Shown here: piece after piece, positions 7,941 through 17,015 of the stretch | Layout of the letters: each line of letters begins with the position of its first letter | Position numbering within the stretch: the first letter of the stretch is position 1 | Assembly (NCBI GenBank): GCA_017303715.1 | Contig: JAFLBZ010000006.1 | Coordinates: 89,429 to 153,428 of the forward strand | Reading direction: 5' to 3' | Source: Rhodothermia bacterium | GTDB lineage: Bacteria > Bacteroidota > Rhodothermia > Rhodothermales > UBA2364 | Length of the DNA stretch: 64,000 nucleotides | Notes under the pieces: model-generated | The model's input: only the letters and a program-made list of their open reading frames with translations | The model's database searches: none | What the model was told of the DNA's origin: nothing | Position numbers and translations under genes: made by a program

Positions 7941-9164
7941 ATGCAAGATTTGGATCGGATACAAGATTTATTTAGTGAAGCCCTCGAACAACCATTGAAT
8001 TTACGAACGGAATGGTTGAAAATGGCTTGTGAAGGGAATGTACCACTCTTTGCCGAAGTCCAGAAGTTGCTCAATGTAGCTTCGCAGGCACATGACGCCT
8101 TTGGCGAATCCGGCTCCGAATTTTTCGAGCCGCTCTTGGGGCAATTAGAAACTGAATTAGAAGGAAAAGACTGGGTTGGACGGCAAATTGGCCGGTATCA
8201 TATCCAGAAATTGCTTGGACATGGGGGCATGGGAGCCGTTTTTTTGGCAGAAGAGCGCGGTGCAATAACCCGGCGGGTTGCGCTTAAAATTGTCCGAAGA
8301 GGTATGGATACCGACCACATGATCCGTCGGTTTAAGACCGAACGCACGGTCTTGGGTGCATTGAACCATCCCAATATTGCAAGGCTAATAGATGCGGGGG
8401 TTAATGATGACGGACAGCCTTATTTTGTGATGGAATACATCAAGGGGAAGGCCATCAATACCCATTGCGATGATCTGAGGCTACGCATTGACGAAAGGCT
8501 GGAGGTATTTCTACCCGTTTTGGAGGCCGTTGGCTTTGCGCACCAAAACCAAGTAATCCACCGAGACCTCAAACCGGGGAATATCCTGATTAATGACCTG
8601 AACGAAGTTAAACTTTTGGACTTCGGGATTGCCAAAGTCTTAGACCCCAAAAGATATAACCTTTCCTTCTCTATCACCCAAACAGAACTTCGGCTTCTGA
8701 CGCCGGAATATGCCAGTCCAGAACAAATTGCCGGCAAACAAATTGGGCCAACTGCCGATGTGTATCAATTGGGCGTTTTACTGTATGAACTCATCACCGG
8801 CCACCGCCCGTATAGTTTGGGAAATATCGCCTCTAAATTTGAAATGGCACGCATTATTTTGGAGGAACCGCCCACCCGTCCCAGCTCCGTAGTTGAGAAA
8901 GTTGTGAAGTTGGCGCATGGACGTAAGCAAACCGTCGTACTTTCCCCCGAAGAAGTGGCCAACAGCCGGAGAACCACCTTGGAGCGCCTTAAACACCGGC
9001 TTATAGGAGACCTCGAATTTATCTTAAACAAGGCTTTAGAGAAAAAACCGGAAGACCGGTACCAAACCGCCGAAGCCTTTGCGGAAGATATTCGCAAGCA
9101 CCTGAAAGGCGTTTCTATTCAAGGTCGTGCCAACGGATTTTGGAAAAAGATGTTGAGGAAATAA
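7941..9164 (+). CDS. soluble Ser/Thr protein kinase, truncated architecture
   Basis: 407 residues from ATG 7941. An N-terminal helical region of about 90 residues is followed by a complete Hanks-type kinase domain: glycine loop GHGGMGAVF, VALK (Lys116), HRDLKPGN (Asp209), DFGIAK (Asp227) and TPEYASPEQ. In related sigma-linked kinases, the kinase domain is normally followed by a transmembrane helix and TPR or WD repeats. Here the protein stops at GFWKKMLRK, just where that helix would begin. It is therefore probably cytoplasmic and able to act on the sigma factor encoded 14 nt upstream. Confidence 0.92.
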   Translation: MQDLDRIQDLFSEALEQPLNLRTEWLKMACEGNVPLFAEVQKLLNVASQAHDAFGESGSEFFEPLLGQLETELEGKDWVGRQIGRYHIQKLLGHGGMGAVFLAEERGAITRRVALKIVRRGMDTDHMIRRFKTERTVLGALNHPNIARLIDAGVNDDGQPYFVMEYIKGKAINTHCDDLRLRIDERLEVFLPVLEAVGFAHQNQVIHRDLKPGNILINDLNEVKLLDFGIAKVLDPKRYNLSFSITQTELRLLTPEYASPEQIAGKQIGPTADVYQLGVLLYELITGHRPYSLGNIASKFEMARIILEEPPTRPSSVVEKVVKLAHGRKQTVVLSPEEVANSRRTTLERLKHRLIGDLEFILNKALEKKPEDRYQTAEAFAEDIRKHLKGVSIQGRANGFWKKMLRK

Positions 9165-9287
9165 GCCAATGCCTTAATTTTTAGGAGTGGGATTTATTTT
9201 AAGCCTTTAATTGTAAATGATTTAGGCATTCTTTCTCGCCTTTTTTATTCCCAAATAATACATACCGAAAAGCAAAAAAATAACATT

Positions 9288-10037
9288 ATGCAATTAGACC
9301 TAACAGGTAAAACCGTTTTGGTAACAGGCGGCTCCCGTGGTATCGGACGGGCCATTGTTGAAGTTTGTGTAAATGCAGGTGCAAAGACTGCCTTCACCTA
9401 TCGTTCCGCCAGCGCCGAGGCCGAGGCTCTTTGCGAACAACTGAAGGGCAAGGGTAGCGAAGTTATGGCTTTCCAGAGCGATGCAGCAGATTTTGCAGCA
9501 TCGGAACAGGTGGTCAACGAGATCATAAAAACATGGGGACACTTGGATGTGTTGGTCAACAATGCCGGAATAACCAAAGACAATTTATTGCTACGCATGA
9601 CGGAGGCCGATTGGGATGCCGTTATGACCACGAACCTGAAAAGTATCTTCAATTTTACCAAAGCTGCATACCGTCCCATGATGAAGCAACGCGCCGGAAG
9701 CATCATCAACCTTTCTTCGGTGGTGGGCGTTATGGGAAATGCCGGACAAGCCAATTATGCGGCTTCGAAGGCAGGCATAATTGGCTTCTCCAAAAGCATG
9801 GCCAAAGAGTTGGGTGGCCGGAATGTGCGTGTAAATGTGATTGCACCGGGTTTCATCGAAACCGATATGACGCATGTTCTGGGGGATGCCGTGAAAGAGG
9901 CTTTGCTCAAAAACATTCCATTAGGCACTTTGGGCAAGCCAGAGGACATTGCGGCAGCGGTGGTTTTCTTGGCCTCGGATGCCTCCCGATACATTACAGG
10001 CCACGTCTTGCATGTTGACGGCGGTATGGCGATGTAA
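9288..10037 (+). CDS. fabG: 3-oxoacyl-ACP reductase
   Basis: Short-chain dehydrogenase of 249 residues that reduces 3-oxoacyl-ACP with NADPH in fatty-acid elongation. It has the cofactor motif TGGSRGIGR, NNAG, the catalytic Ser in NLSSVVG, Tyr157 and Lys161 (YAASK), and the FabG-type end SRYITGHVLHVDGGMAM. It heads a tight cluster with a nucleotidyltransferase (4-nt gap) and ruvA (11-nt gap). Other fab genes are not adjacent, so an SDR of different specificity cannot be excluded. Confidence 0.9.
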   Translation: MQLDLTGKTVLVTGGSRGIGRAIVEVCVNAGAKTAFTYRSASAEAEALCEQLKGKGSEVMAFQSDAADFAASEQVVNEIIKTWGHLDVLVNNAGITKDNLLLRMTEADWDAVMTTNLKSIFNFTKAAYRPMMKQRAGSIINLSSVVGVMGNAGQANYAASKAGIIGFSKSMAKELGGRNVRVNVIAPGFIETDMTHVLGDAVKEALLKNIPLGTLGKPEDIAAAVVFLASDASRYITGHVLHVDGGMAM

Positions 10038-10041
10038 ATCT

Positions 10042-10914
10042 ATGGCAACAACCCGCTTAATGATTATGGCCGCTGGTTTAGCCAGCCGTATGAAGAAAAT
10101 ACCCGAAGTCGGACACATCCCGCCAGCGTTGCGGGAACAGGCGTTGTTGCGTCCCAAAAGTATGATTGGCGTGGGGCAGAATGGTCGTCCGTTTCTCGAA
10201 TATGTACTTGTGGAGGCCTTTTTTGCGGGCATAAACGAGGTGTTGTTCATCCTAAATCCAAAAGACGAGGTTACACAGCCCCATGTGCAAACGTTGGAAG
10301 CCAATGGAACCTTCCCCAACATGGCTTTTCGGTTTGCCCGACAACACACCCCTCCCGACCGGGCAAAACCTCTGGGAACCGCAGATGCTGTCTTGCAGGC
10401 ATTGGAACAAACACCAGATTGGCAATCCCAGCGGTTCTTGGTTTGTAATGCCGATAATTTATACTCGCGATACGTCCTGAACCTCTTGGCTACTTCGTCA
10501 TATCCCAACCTATTGCCCTCTTATGTCTTCGACGCCTTAGCCCTTCCGGAAGAGCGCTACCAGAACTTGGCCATTGTGAAGACGGACAAAGAAGGTTTTT
10601 TAACCGATTTGATCGAAAAGCCAGATGGCGAAGCCGCTAAACAATACCGTCTTGAGGGATTTGGCGTAAGTATGAATGTCTATGCACTGTTTGCACCGGA
10701 TATTTGGCCTTTTTTGAAGGCTGTCCCCTTTAGCCCAGAACGTAACGAAAAAGAACTGCCAACGGCCATCCGTCTTCTTGCACATACCAAGCCGCGCTCC
10801 GTGTTTACCCTTCCCGTTGCGGAGTCGGTTCCAGATTTAACGGGTATGGAGGACTTGTTGGTGGTGCGGGAAAAATTGGCAGCCTTCTCTACATCATCCT
10901 TGCCTGCTACATAA
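10042..10914 (+). CDS. sugar-phosphate nucleotidyltransferase-like protein
   Basis: 290 residues from ATG 10042, four bases after fabG. The N-terminus TRLMIMAAGLASRMKK is the NTP-transferase signature (variant of LAAGxGxR), followed by LRPKSMIGV and a metal-site region FLVCNADNLYS. FGVSMNVYAL is the region closing the active site in UTP-glucose-1-phosphate uridylyltransferases. It probably activates a sugar phosphate with a nucleotide. The sugar and base are not evident, and I see no left-handed beta-helix domain. Confidence 0.8.
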   Translation: MATTRLMIMAAGLASRMKKIPEVGHIPPALREQALLRPKSMIGVGQNGRPFLEYVLVEAFFAGINEVLFILNPKDEVTQPHVQTLEANGTFPNMAFRFARQHTPPDRAKPLGTADAVLQALEQTPDWQSQRFLVCNADNLYSRYVLNLLATSSYPNLLPSYVFDALALPEERYQNLAIVKTDKEGFLTDLIEKPDGEAAKQYRLEGFGVSMNVYALFAPDIWPFLKAVPFSPERNEKELPTAIRLLAHTKPRSVFTLPVAESVPDLTGMEDLLVVREKLAAFSTSSLPAT

Positions 10915-10925
10915 CTTTGTAAAAA

Positions 10926-11537
10926 ATGATTACCTATTTACAGGGGCTATTGGCTTCTAAAAAACCTACCGAGGCCATTCTTGACCTCCAAGGCGTTGGA
11001 TATTTGGTGTTAATTCCCACCTCATCCTATCAAACATTGCCCGAAGTAGGCCAAAATATCCGTCTTTTTATTCATTATTATGTAAATAACAACACCGATA
11101 CCATTGCCCTTTATGGTTTTGCTACACAAACCGAACGTAGCGTATTTGAATTGCTCATTGGCGTATCCGGCATAGGCCCCAAAATGGGCTTAGCGGTTCT
11201 ATCGGCTATGAGTCCAAGCGAATTGCAAGAAGCGATGACAAACAATGGTACTGATTTGTTGACCAAAATCCCAGGTGTAGGTAAAAAAACTGCGGAGCGG
11301 ATGATTGTGGAGCTGAAAGACAAATTTGCCACCTTAGACTTGCCCAGAAACGCAACCTTGGCCGCGAATACCACACCGGAGAAAGCGGCTGCACGGGCAG
11401 ATGCCCTTTCCGCACTTGAGGCATTGGGGCTTTCTCGCGCCATTGCTGAAAAAAAACTCCGATTGGTGCTACGCAACCATCCCACCATAACCTCTGCACA
11501 GGACTTGATTCGCCTTGCCTTACGCGAAAATGCGTGA
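10926..11537 (+). CDS. ruvA: Holliday junction branch migration protein RuvA
   Basis: 203 residues. RuvA binds the four-way junction and loads the RuvB motor. The sequence shows an N-terminal OB-fold (MITYLQGLLASKKPTEAILD), two helix-hairpin-helix motifs (LIGVSGIGPKMGLAVLSAM and LTKIPGVGKKTAERMIVEL) and a C-terminal domain III (ADALSALEALGLSRAIAEKK) that contacts RuvB. Length is normal. It is the third gene of the fabG cluster. Confidence 0.97.
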   Translation: MITYLQGLLASKKPTEAILDLQGVGYLVLIPTSSYQTLPEVGQNIRLFIHYYVNNNTDTIALYGFATQTERSVFELLIGVSGIGPKMGLAVLSAMSPSELQEAMTNNGTDLLTKIPGVGKKTAERMIVELKDKFATLDLPRNATLAANTTPEKAAARADALSALEALGLSRAIAEKKLRLVLRNHPTITSAQDLIRLALRENA

Positions 11538-11649
11538 GATTGCTTTTGGATATAACGGGAGTTCATTGTACTTTTAGGTGCATGAGATGCCAAGTAATTG
11601 GTATTGAACAAAAAACGACTTGCTCAACGAGCGCCGATTATTACTCGCT

Positions 11650-12339
11650 ATGCCCCGCATTTTATTGGTTGATGACGAGCCAGACCTGCTCCAGTTGCTA
11701 CGTTACCGCTTGGAACGGGAAGGTTTCGAGGTGTTTTGGGCCGAAGATGGCCAAGAAGCGCTACATAAATTACGCGAAATCCGTCCGGACTTAGTGGTAT
11801 TGGATGTGATGATGCCCCGTATGGATGGTGTAGAGACGTGTAAACGGATCCGAAACGACGCTGCTTTTGCCCAAGTTCCCATCCTAATGCTTACGGCCAG
11901 AACCACCGAGAACGATGAAATCTTGGGATTAGAGGCTGGGGCGGATGATTATTTGCCTAAACCTATCTCTACGCACCTTTTCATCAGCCGACTACGCGCC
12001 CTACTCCGGAGGACATTGCCGGAAACTGCTCCAGAATTAGAGGTCGCTTCGATGTTTGATATTCGGGTAGATCGAGAGCGGTACTTGGTGCTGCGTACCT
12101 TAAACAATGGCACTGAAGAGGAAATCAGGCTTCCTCGAAAAGAATTTGAATTGCTTTATTTCCTCATCACACATCCGGGCAAGGTCTATTCCCGCCAAGA
12201 AATTTTGAACCAAGTTTGGGGAAGTGAGGTATTGGTGGTGGATCGGACAGTGGATGTCCATGTCCGCAAAATCCGTGAGAAATTAGGAGAAGACTACATT
12301 GAAACAGTGAAAGGGGTTGGATATCGGTTTAAACTATAG
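11650..12339 (+). CDS. OmpR/PhoB-family response regulator
   Basis: 229 residues from ATG 11650 (MPRILLVDDEPDLL); a TTG at 11620 would add ten non-family residues. The receiver domain shows the acidic pair DDE, the phosphoacceptor in VVLDVMMPRMDG, the Thr of LTART and the Lys of LPKP. The C-terminal winged helix reads YSRQEILNQVWG and TVDVHVRKIREKLG, and ends with VKGVGYRFKL. The cognate histidine kinase follows after 5 nt, giving a PhoB/PhoR-like pair. The stimulus is unknown. Confidence 0.93.
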   Translation: MPRILLVDDEPDLLQLLRYRLEREGFEVFWAEDGQEALHKLREIRPDLVVLDVMMPRMDGVETCKRIRNDAAFAQVPILMLTARTTENDEILGLEAGADDYLPKPISTHLFISRLRALLRRTLPETAPELEVASMFDIRVDRERYLVLRTLNNGTEEEIRLPRKEFELLYFLITHPGKVYSRQEILNQVWGSEVLVVDRTVDVHVRKIREKLGEDYIETVKGVGYRFKL

Positions 12340-12344
12340 CCCTT

Positions 12345-13448
12345 ATGCCCGAAACAGGACGCCCAAAATTGAAAATAGACGAGTTGGCCTTGAAAATGGC
12401 CTTCCTTGCTGCGGCGTTGATGGCCACATTGGTCGCAATAGGATATTTTGCCCACAATTTTCTTAGCTTTCAACTCCTCATTTTGCTCTCCATACCGTCC
12501 ATGGGATTGGCTTCCTATTTTGCAGCACGTTTCTTTCTTACCAGCCGGATCGAATTAGCGCACTCCACCCTAAGAAGAATCCGAAAACGAAACTTTGAAG
12601 GTATAGACAATACCAAACCCCCGCACGGCGACGCCTTAGACGAGCTGGTACGGCAGGTTTACCGCATTGGCCATACCATGCAATCCGAGATTAATCGTTT
12701 GAAACAACTCGAAAACTATCGTCGCGAGTTCTTGGGTGATGTTTCACATGAGCTTAAAACCCCAATTTTTGCCGTTCAAGGTTTTGCGGAAACCCTATTG
12801 GATGGCGCCTTGGAAGACGAGGCCGTTAACCGTGTGTTTATAGAGAAAATTCTTCGGAACGCAGAGCGGCTAAACAACTTGGTGGAGGACTTGGCTTCGA
12901 TTTCGATGATCGAAACAGGTGAACTTAAAATGAATCTTCACCCGTTTGAACTTCAAACCTTGGTACAGGATGTGGCCGACGAACTAGAGCCATTGATGCT
13001 GAAGAACGAAATTCAATTATTTATTTTTATCCCGGAAAACCTAAGTTCTGTAAAAGCGGATCGCGACAGAATCCGGCAAGTTCTGGCCAATTTATTAACC
13101 AATGCAGCAAAGTATAACCGATCTGGCGGACGTATCGAAGTAACTGCTCGTAGGATTGGGGCAAAAGATGTCTATATTTCGGTATCGGATGATGGGTTGG
13201 GCATTGCACCGGAGCACTTAGACCGGCTTACTGAGCGGTTTTATCGGGTGGATAAGAGTCGCTCCCGCGACCAAGGTGGGACAGGCTTGGGTTTGGCGAT
13301 TGTTAAACACATTCTAGAAGCCCATAAAAGCCATTTGGACGTAGAAAGTACCTTGGGTAAAGGCTCCACATTTTCCTTTTTGTTACCCATCCAACCCATC
13401 ACGATAAACTTGGAGCCTACCCCGATCATCCAAAGCCAACCAAGCTAA
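12345..13448 (+). CDS. sensor histidine kinase, PhoR-like
   Basis: 367 residues. Two transmembrane helices (about 20-60) have almost no periplasmic loop, so it probably senses the membrane or a cytoplasmic partner. A HAMP-like linker follows, then HisKA with FLGDVSHELKTPIFAVQGF (phospho-His). HATPase_c has the N box NLLTNAAKYN, DDGLGIAPEH, an F-box-like RFYRVDKSRSR and GTGLGLAIVKHI. It directly follows its response regulator. The layout matches PhoR/WalK-like kinases without a PAS domain. Confidence 0.93.
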   Translation: MPETGRPKLKIDELALKMAFLAAALMATLVAIGYFAHNFLSFQLLILLSIPSMGLASYFAARFFLTSRIELAHSTLRRIRKRNFEGIDNTKPPHGDALDELVRQVYRIGHTMQSEINRLKQLENYRREFLGDVSHELKTPIFAVQGFAETLLDGALEDEAVNRVFIEKILRNAERLNNLVEDLASISMIETGELKMNLHPFELQTLVQDVADELEPLMLKNEIQLFIFIPENLSSVKADRDRIRQVLANLLTNAAKYNRSGGRIEVTARRIGAKDVYISVSDDGLGIAPEHLDRLTERFYRVDKSRSRDQGGTGLGLAIVKHILEAHKSHLDVESTLGKGSTFSFLLPIQPITINLEPTPIIQSQPS

Positions 13449-13492
13449 GCCTCTAAAAACGCCCACATTCTTTCATCCTTCCGCAATCCCAT

Positions 13493-13942
13493 ATGCTTTA
13501 TACGGCACAAGACTTGTATGCACCCGGACAATTGGCCATTGACAACCTCATTGCAACGGCTAATTGGATGATGAACGAACTGACAAAAGGACTGGCGCCT
13601 TACCAAATCACCTTGGCACAATATAAGGTGTTGCTCTATTTGTATCATCGATACCCGACGCATGTGAATGTTTCCCAGATTGGTGAGAACCTTGTAGATC
13701 GAACGCCGGACGTGACGAGACTCTTAGACCGCTTAGAAAAGCAGAATTGGATCGCTCGGAAGCGTGCCGACCATGACAAGCGCATTGTAGAAGTGCATAT
13801 GACCGAAGCGGGGCTAACGTTGGTAGATGCCGTAAGAGAACTGCACGACCGGATTATTGAACGCTTATCGGGGATTTTATCAAATGCAGAGCATCTTTTA
13901 CTGATAGACTATTTAGAACGGCTCCGACGTGCCCCACTTTAA
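13493..13942 (+). CDS. MarR-family transcriptional regulator
   Basis: 149 residues with a winged helix-turn-helix: ITLAQYKVLLYLYHRYP, then NVSQIGENLVDRTPDVTRLLDRLE, and the wing WIARKRADHDKRIVEVHMTEAG. Long helices at both ends form the dimer interface. It converges on the DoxX-like gene only 12 nt away. MarR and DoxX proteins often sit together in stress-response loci, but here their orientation shows they do not share a transcript. Confidence 0.9.
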   Translation: MLYTAQDLYAPGQLAIDNLIATANWMMNELTKGLAPYQITLAQYKVLLYLYHRYPTHVNVSQIGENLVDRTPDVTRLLDRLEKQNWIARKRADHDKRIVEVHMTEAGLTLVDAVRELHDRIIERLSGILSNAEHLLLIDYLERLRRAPL

Positions 13943-13954
13943 ACATCTGCGGCA

Positions 13955-14377
13955 TCAAGAACTTGGGGTCTCGGGTACGGGCGCTTCGGCCTCTATTCCA
14001 GCACCAAGTAGTATGGCGCCACCCATTAGCCCCGCATCTTTGAGGAGCGCCCAAAGATACTTCAGGGCTTCCGGCCCTCCAGCAATGACACCCGGAAGGT
14101 GGATAACGAGTATATACAAGCCTAAAAGTACTGAAAGCAGTGTCATCGCCAACCGCGTATGCTTCTGGGTATAAATGCTGATGGCTGCCGCAATTTGGCA
14201 AAGGCCAGCGAGATGTACAAACACTAAGCCAAAAGGAACCCATTTAGGCATCACCCCACCAATAATTGGCGCTGCCAGCAACTGCTTCACACCAAACAAT
14301 AAAAAGGGCAATGAAAACAAAATCCGACCGATGCGTGGGTTTAAGATCACTACCTCTATTTGCTTCATGCTTTTCAT
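13955..14377 (-). CDS. DoxX-like membrane protein
   Basis: 140 residues with four hydrophobic helices: ILFSLPFLLFGVKQLLAA, FGLVFVHLAGLCQIAAAISI, MTLLSVLLGLYILVIHLPG and LLKDAGLMGGAILLGAG. The arrangement and the G-rich last helix match DoxX family inner-membrane proteins, whose role is loosely tied to oxidative or thiol stress. The acidic, Pro-rich tail is cytoplasmic or disordered. It ends against the convergent marR gene. The start could also be the Met three codons on. Confidence 0.75.
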   Translation of the reverse strand: MKSMKQIEVVILNPRIGRILFSLPFLLFGVKQLLAAPIIGGVMPKWVPFGLVFVHLAGLCQIAAAISIYTQKHTRLAMTLLSVLLGLYILVIHLPGVIAGGPEALKYLWALLKDAGLMGGAILLGAGIEAEAPVPETPSS

Positions 14378-14570
14378 GTCTTGTCAAAATTTTGGGGTTG
14401 GATGATGCAAATATAGGACTTCTATACCAAGTGCGGCGAAAAATCGGTTGAATTCAAGAATGTTTTCCAGAAAGAGGCGGTTATTTTCCAGAATGAGGAA
14501 GATTTTTCTCAACAAATAAAAAAAATCTGCCAAACAGATCGAACCACGTTCTCCTGCTTTATTTTCTGGT

Positions 14571-16265
14571 ATGCGTAACCTGATTTCCATATTCCTGATA
14601 ACTGCGATCTGGAGCCTCATCAGCCCAGTTGTTGCTCAAGAAATGCCCCTGAGGGGGATGGTTTGGGATGTACCCAAGTCCGAAAAAGAAGCCCTTTCCG
14701 AGATGAAAGCCCTGCATAAGATTGGCGTAAGGGCCTTAAGAACCAATTTGGTCTGGCGAGACACACTCTTTGCCTTGGCGGATTCTATGGGCATGTATTT
14801 TTTTCAGGAGCTCCCTTTTTCTGATCTCTCGGTTGCAGAACTCCGGCGGATGCTCCCGTTTGCGATTAAAACCCTTTCTAAGAACATCGAAAAATCAAAG
14901 AAGTATCGTTCAGCACGGTACTTTGGTCTTGCCCAGAACTGCGATACCAGCGATCCCGCTGCCATGGTGTATTTCTCCGGATTGATGAATGTCATACGTA
15001 CAAAGGGCGCACCTTTTACACAAGGTTATTACACCACCTCTTTCACCAAACGCGACCAAGCGTTTCCTTCGGTAGATTTTGTCTTGGTGAAAGCCATAGA
15101 TCGCGATGATCCGATTGCCCTTACCCAGCAAATGTCTCGACAAACGAATGGCAAAGCGATGGGGGTGGTCTTAGGTATGGGGGTTTCCCGCGAGAACAGA
15201 ATGGGATATAAGGTGCAAAATAGTCCCGAAGCCCAAGCGCGATATTTGGAGCGAAAACTCAATCGGTTGGTATATACGTCTCCAGTACCGCTAAAAGCTA
15301 TTTTTGTGTATCGTTGGAAGGACGTCTCCCGATCCATTTTTTCACAAAGTGCAACAACGGATCACAATTTGCATTATGGCCTTTGGGGAACCGATAAAAA
15401 ACCAAGGCCGGGCTATGACGTGGTAAAAGGAATATATACGGGTAAACAAACCGTTTTTGCCTTTAAAGCGGGTTCGCCTTTGGCCCAAGATCAGGTTTGG
15501 ATGATTATTTTGGGTTGGGTGATTGTAGCCCTTATTGTGATTGCGTACATCCTTTCGTATCGGCTTCAAGATATTTTGCCTCGCTTTTTCCTTGCTCACG
15601 ATTCGTATCAAGAATATCTCCTGCGGTCGCGAGATGCACATACCGGAACAAATGCCTTGCTAATGGTGGCTTTTGGTCTTTGCGCGGGCTTATCAAGTGT
15701 TATTATCTTTTATGGACTTAGGCCATACTCTGCACTGGGGTATTTTGTCGAAGAACTGCCCGCGATGTTCCAATTCGTTGTTTTGGCGGCTCTCCGGATG
15801 CCGTGGAGTTTTTCGCTCTTTGCTACAGTGATCTTTGCGGCCACGATGATTTTTATTGCCCTATTGTTATACGGCCTTGCGCGGTATTTTGGCCAACAAA
15901 CCATTACACCGCAAAAAACCCTTATGGTTACGGTTTGGGCACAGTGGCCTATGGTCATTCTCATGTTAACGGCCATGGTAACGTTTAATACTTGGGGAAC
16001 CTCCAGTATGTTGCCTCCCTTATATTTAATCGGATTTTGGGGCTTGCTTAACATTTTAGCCTTTTTCCAGATTGCATACGACTTTGCCTATATTGTCAAA
16101 AAGCCTTTTTGGATGCTTGCTTTAGGAGGATTGGCCGCCTTTGCGCTCATCAGCATTGTGTTTTTACTTTTTAGATTCCCCGAGATGTCTTCGGAATGGA
16201 ACTTCTTAACCAACCTCATCAAAGAGGGATTGGAACGCGGTGTTTACGTCTCACCCACAAACTGA
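14571..16265 (+). CDS. membrane protein: exported glycosidase-like barrel plus C-terminal Yip1-like helices
   Basis: 564 residues. A signal peptide (to about residue 22) is followed by some 270 residues resembling a GH2-type TIM-barrel fragment: EMKALHKIGVRALRTNLVW, FFQELPF, IFVYRWKDVSRS and GLWGTDKKPRPGYDVV. A membrane anchor (about 305-327) and a block of about five further helices (about 360-540) follow, of the kind seen in Yip1-domain proteins. Glutamates equivalent to the glycosidase acid/base pair are not clear, so the barrel may bind rather than cleave glycan. The combination is unusual. DUF721 follows after 6 nt. Confidence 0.7.
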   Translation: MRNLISIFLITAIWSLISPVVAQEMPLRGMVWDVPKSEKEALSEMKALHKIGVRALRTNLVWRDTLFALADSMGMYFFQELPFSDLSVAELRRMLPFAIKTLSKNIEKSKKYRSARYFGLAQNCDTSDPAAMVYFSGLMNVIRTKGAPFTQGYYTTSFTKRDQAFPSVDFVLVKAIDRDDPIALTQQMSRQTNGKAMGVVLGMGVSRENRMGYKVQNSPEAQARYLERKLNRLVYTSPVPLKAIFVYRWKDVSRSIFSQSATTDHNLHYGLWGTDKKPRPGYDVVKGIYTGKQTVFAFKAGSPLAQDQVWMIILGWVIVALIVIAYILSYRLQDILPRFFLAHDSYQEYLLRSRDAHTGTNALLMVAFGLCAGLSSVIIFYGLRPYSALGYFVEELPAMFQFVVLAALRMPWSFSLFATVIFAATMIFIALLLYGLARYFGQQTITPQKTLMVTVWAQWPMVILMLTAMVTFNTWGTSSMLPPLYLIGFWGLLNILAFFQIAYDFAYIVKKPFWMLALGGLAAFALISIVFLLFRFPEMSSEWNFLTNLIKEGLERGVYVSPTN

Positions 16266-16271
16266 TGTTTG

Positions 16272-16562
16272 ATGAAACACCATAAACCCAAAAAATTGGA
16301 TGCCGTTTTAGATTCCCTTATCGACAAATGGGGGATACGGGAACGCATCGAAACCGCAAAAGTTATTGAGGCTTGGGCCAATTTAGCCGGTCCGCAAATC
16401 AATGGGGTTACAGAGGCGGTATGGTTTAAAAATGGGCGCCTCTTCGTCCACATCATTTCACCAGCATGGCGGCAAGAATTGTACATGCGCAGAGCAGAGT
16501 GGCTTAGACGACTAAACGAAGAGTTAGAGACTGGTAGGGTAGAAGAAATTGTTTTTCGGTAG
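16272..16562 (+). CDS. DUF721 (DciA-like) protein
   Basis: 96 residues from ATG 16272. The DUF721 core is visible: VIEAWANLAGPQINGVTEAVWFKNGRLFVHIISPAWRQELYMRR, split here by positions about 35-78. DUF721 proteins include DciA, which loads the replicative helicase in bacteria lacking DnaC/DnaI. A role in replication start is inferred from the family. It follows the membrane protein by 6 nt and is the last gene before an AT-rich gap. Confidence 0.8.
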   Translation: MKHHKPKKLDAVLDSLIDKWGIRERIETAKVIEAWANLAGPQINGVTEAVWFKNGRLFVHIISPAWRQELYMRRAEWLRRLNEELETGRVEEIVFR

Positions 16563-17015
16563 CGCATGAGGCCACTCGGTACAAGAAACACCTAACCTAT
16601 CCTTGCTTCAGTACATTAATAAGAGTCGCTGCGTCAATCGTGGATAAAAAAATGATCACCATTAACTTAAAGCATGATGCGTTGTTAAAAAAATCCGTAT
16701 TTATTTGTTTAAAGTGCTGAATTATATCAATAAGGTATTCTATAATTTTAAATAAAAGTTAAGGACTACCTCAACAGATATTTTTAGAGAAGGGCTTAGG
16801 TATCTCAAATTTTATTTTAAAAGTGGCATAATTTTTATGCGACATAAAAGAGCAACAAACCGCTAACAAGGTAATGCTATAAGCGGGTTTAGTGGCTTCG
16901 ATTGGGCATCTAAGCAAGGCTCAACATTCAGTTCGGTGCTAAAAATCTTCGCCTGCGCCAAGTTGCAAAACGTTAACAGTCAGCTTAACACAACACAATA
17001 AAAAGCCAAGAAATC
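16563..17015. other. AT-rich gap ending in a cassette-like element
   Basis: About 450 bp without a gene. 16640-16850 is strongly AT-rich and shows nothing recognisable. 16858-16980 is GC-richer and structured: it opens CCGCTAACA and closes TTGCAAAACGTTAACAG. That resembles the boundary sequences I associate with mobile single-gene cassettes in Bacteroidota. The DUF1572 gene begins 35 nt later. Confidence 0.45.
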
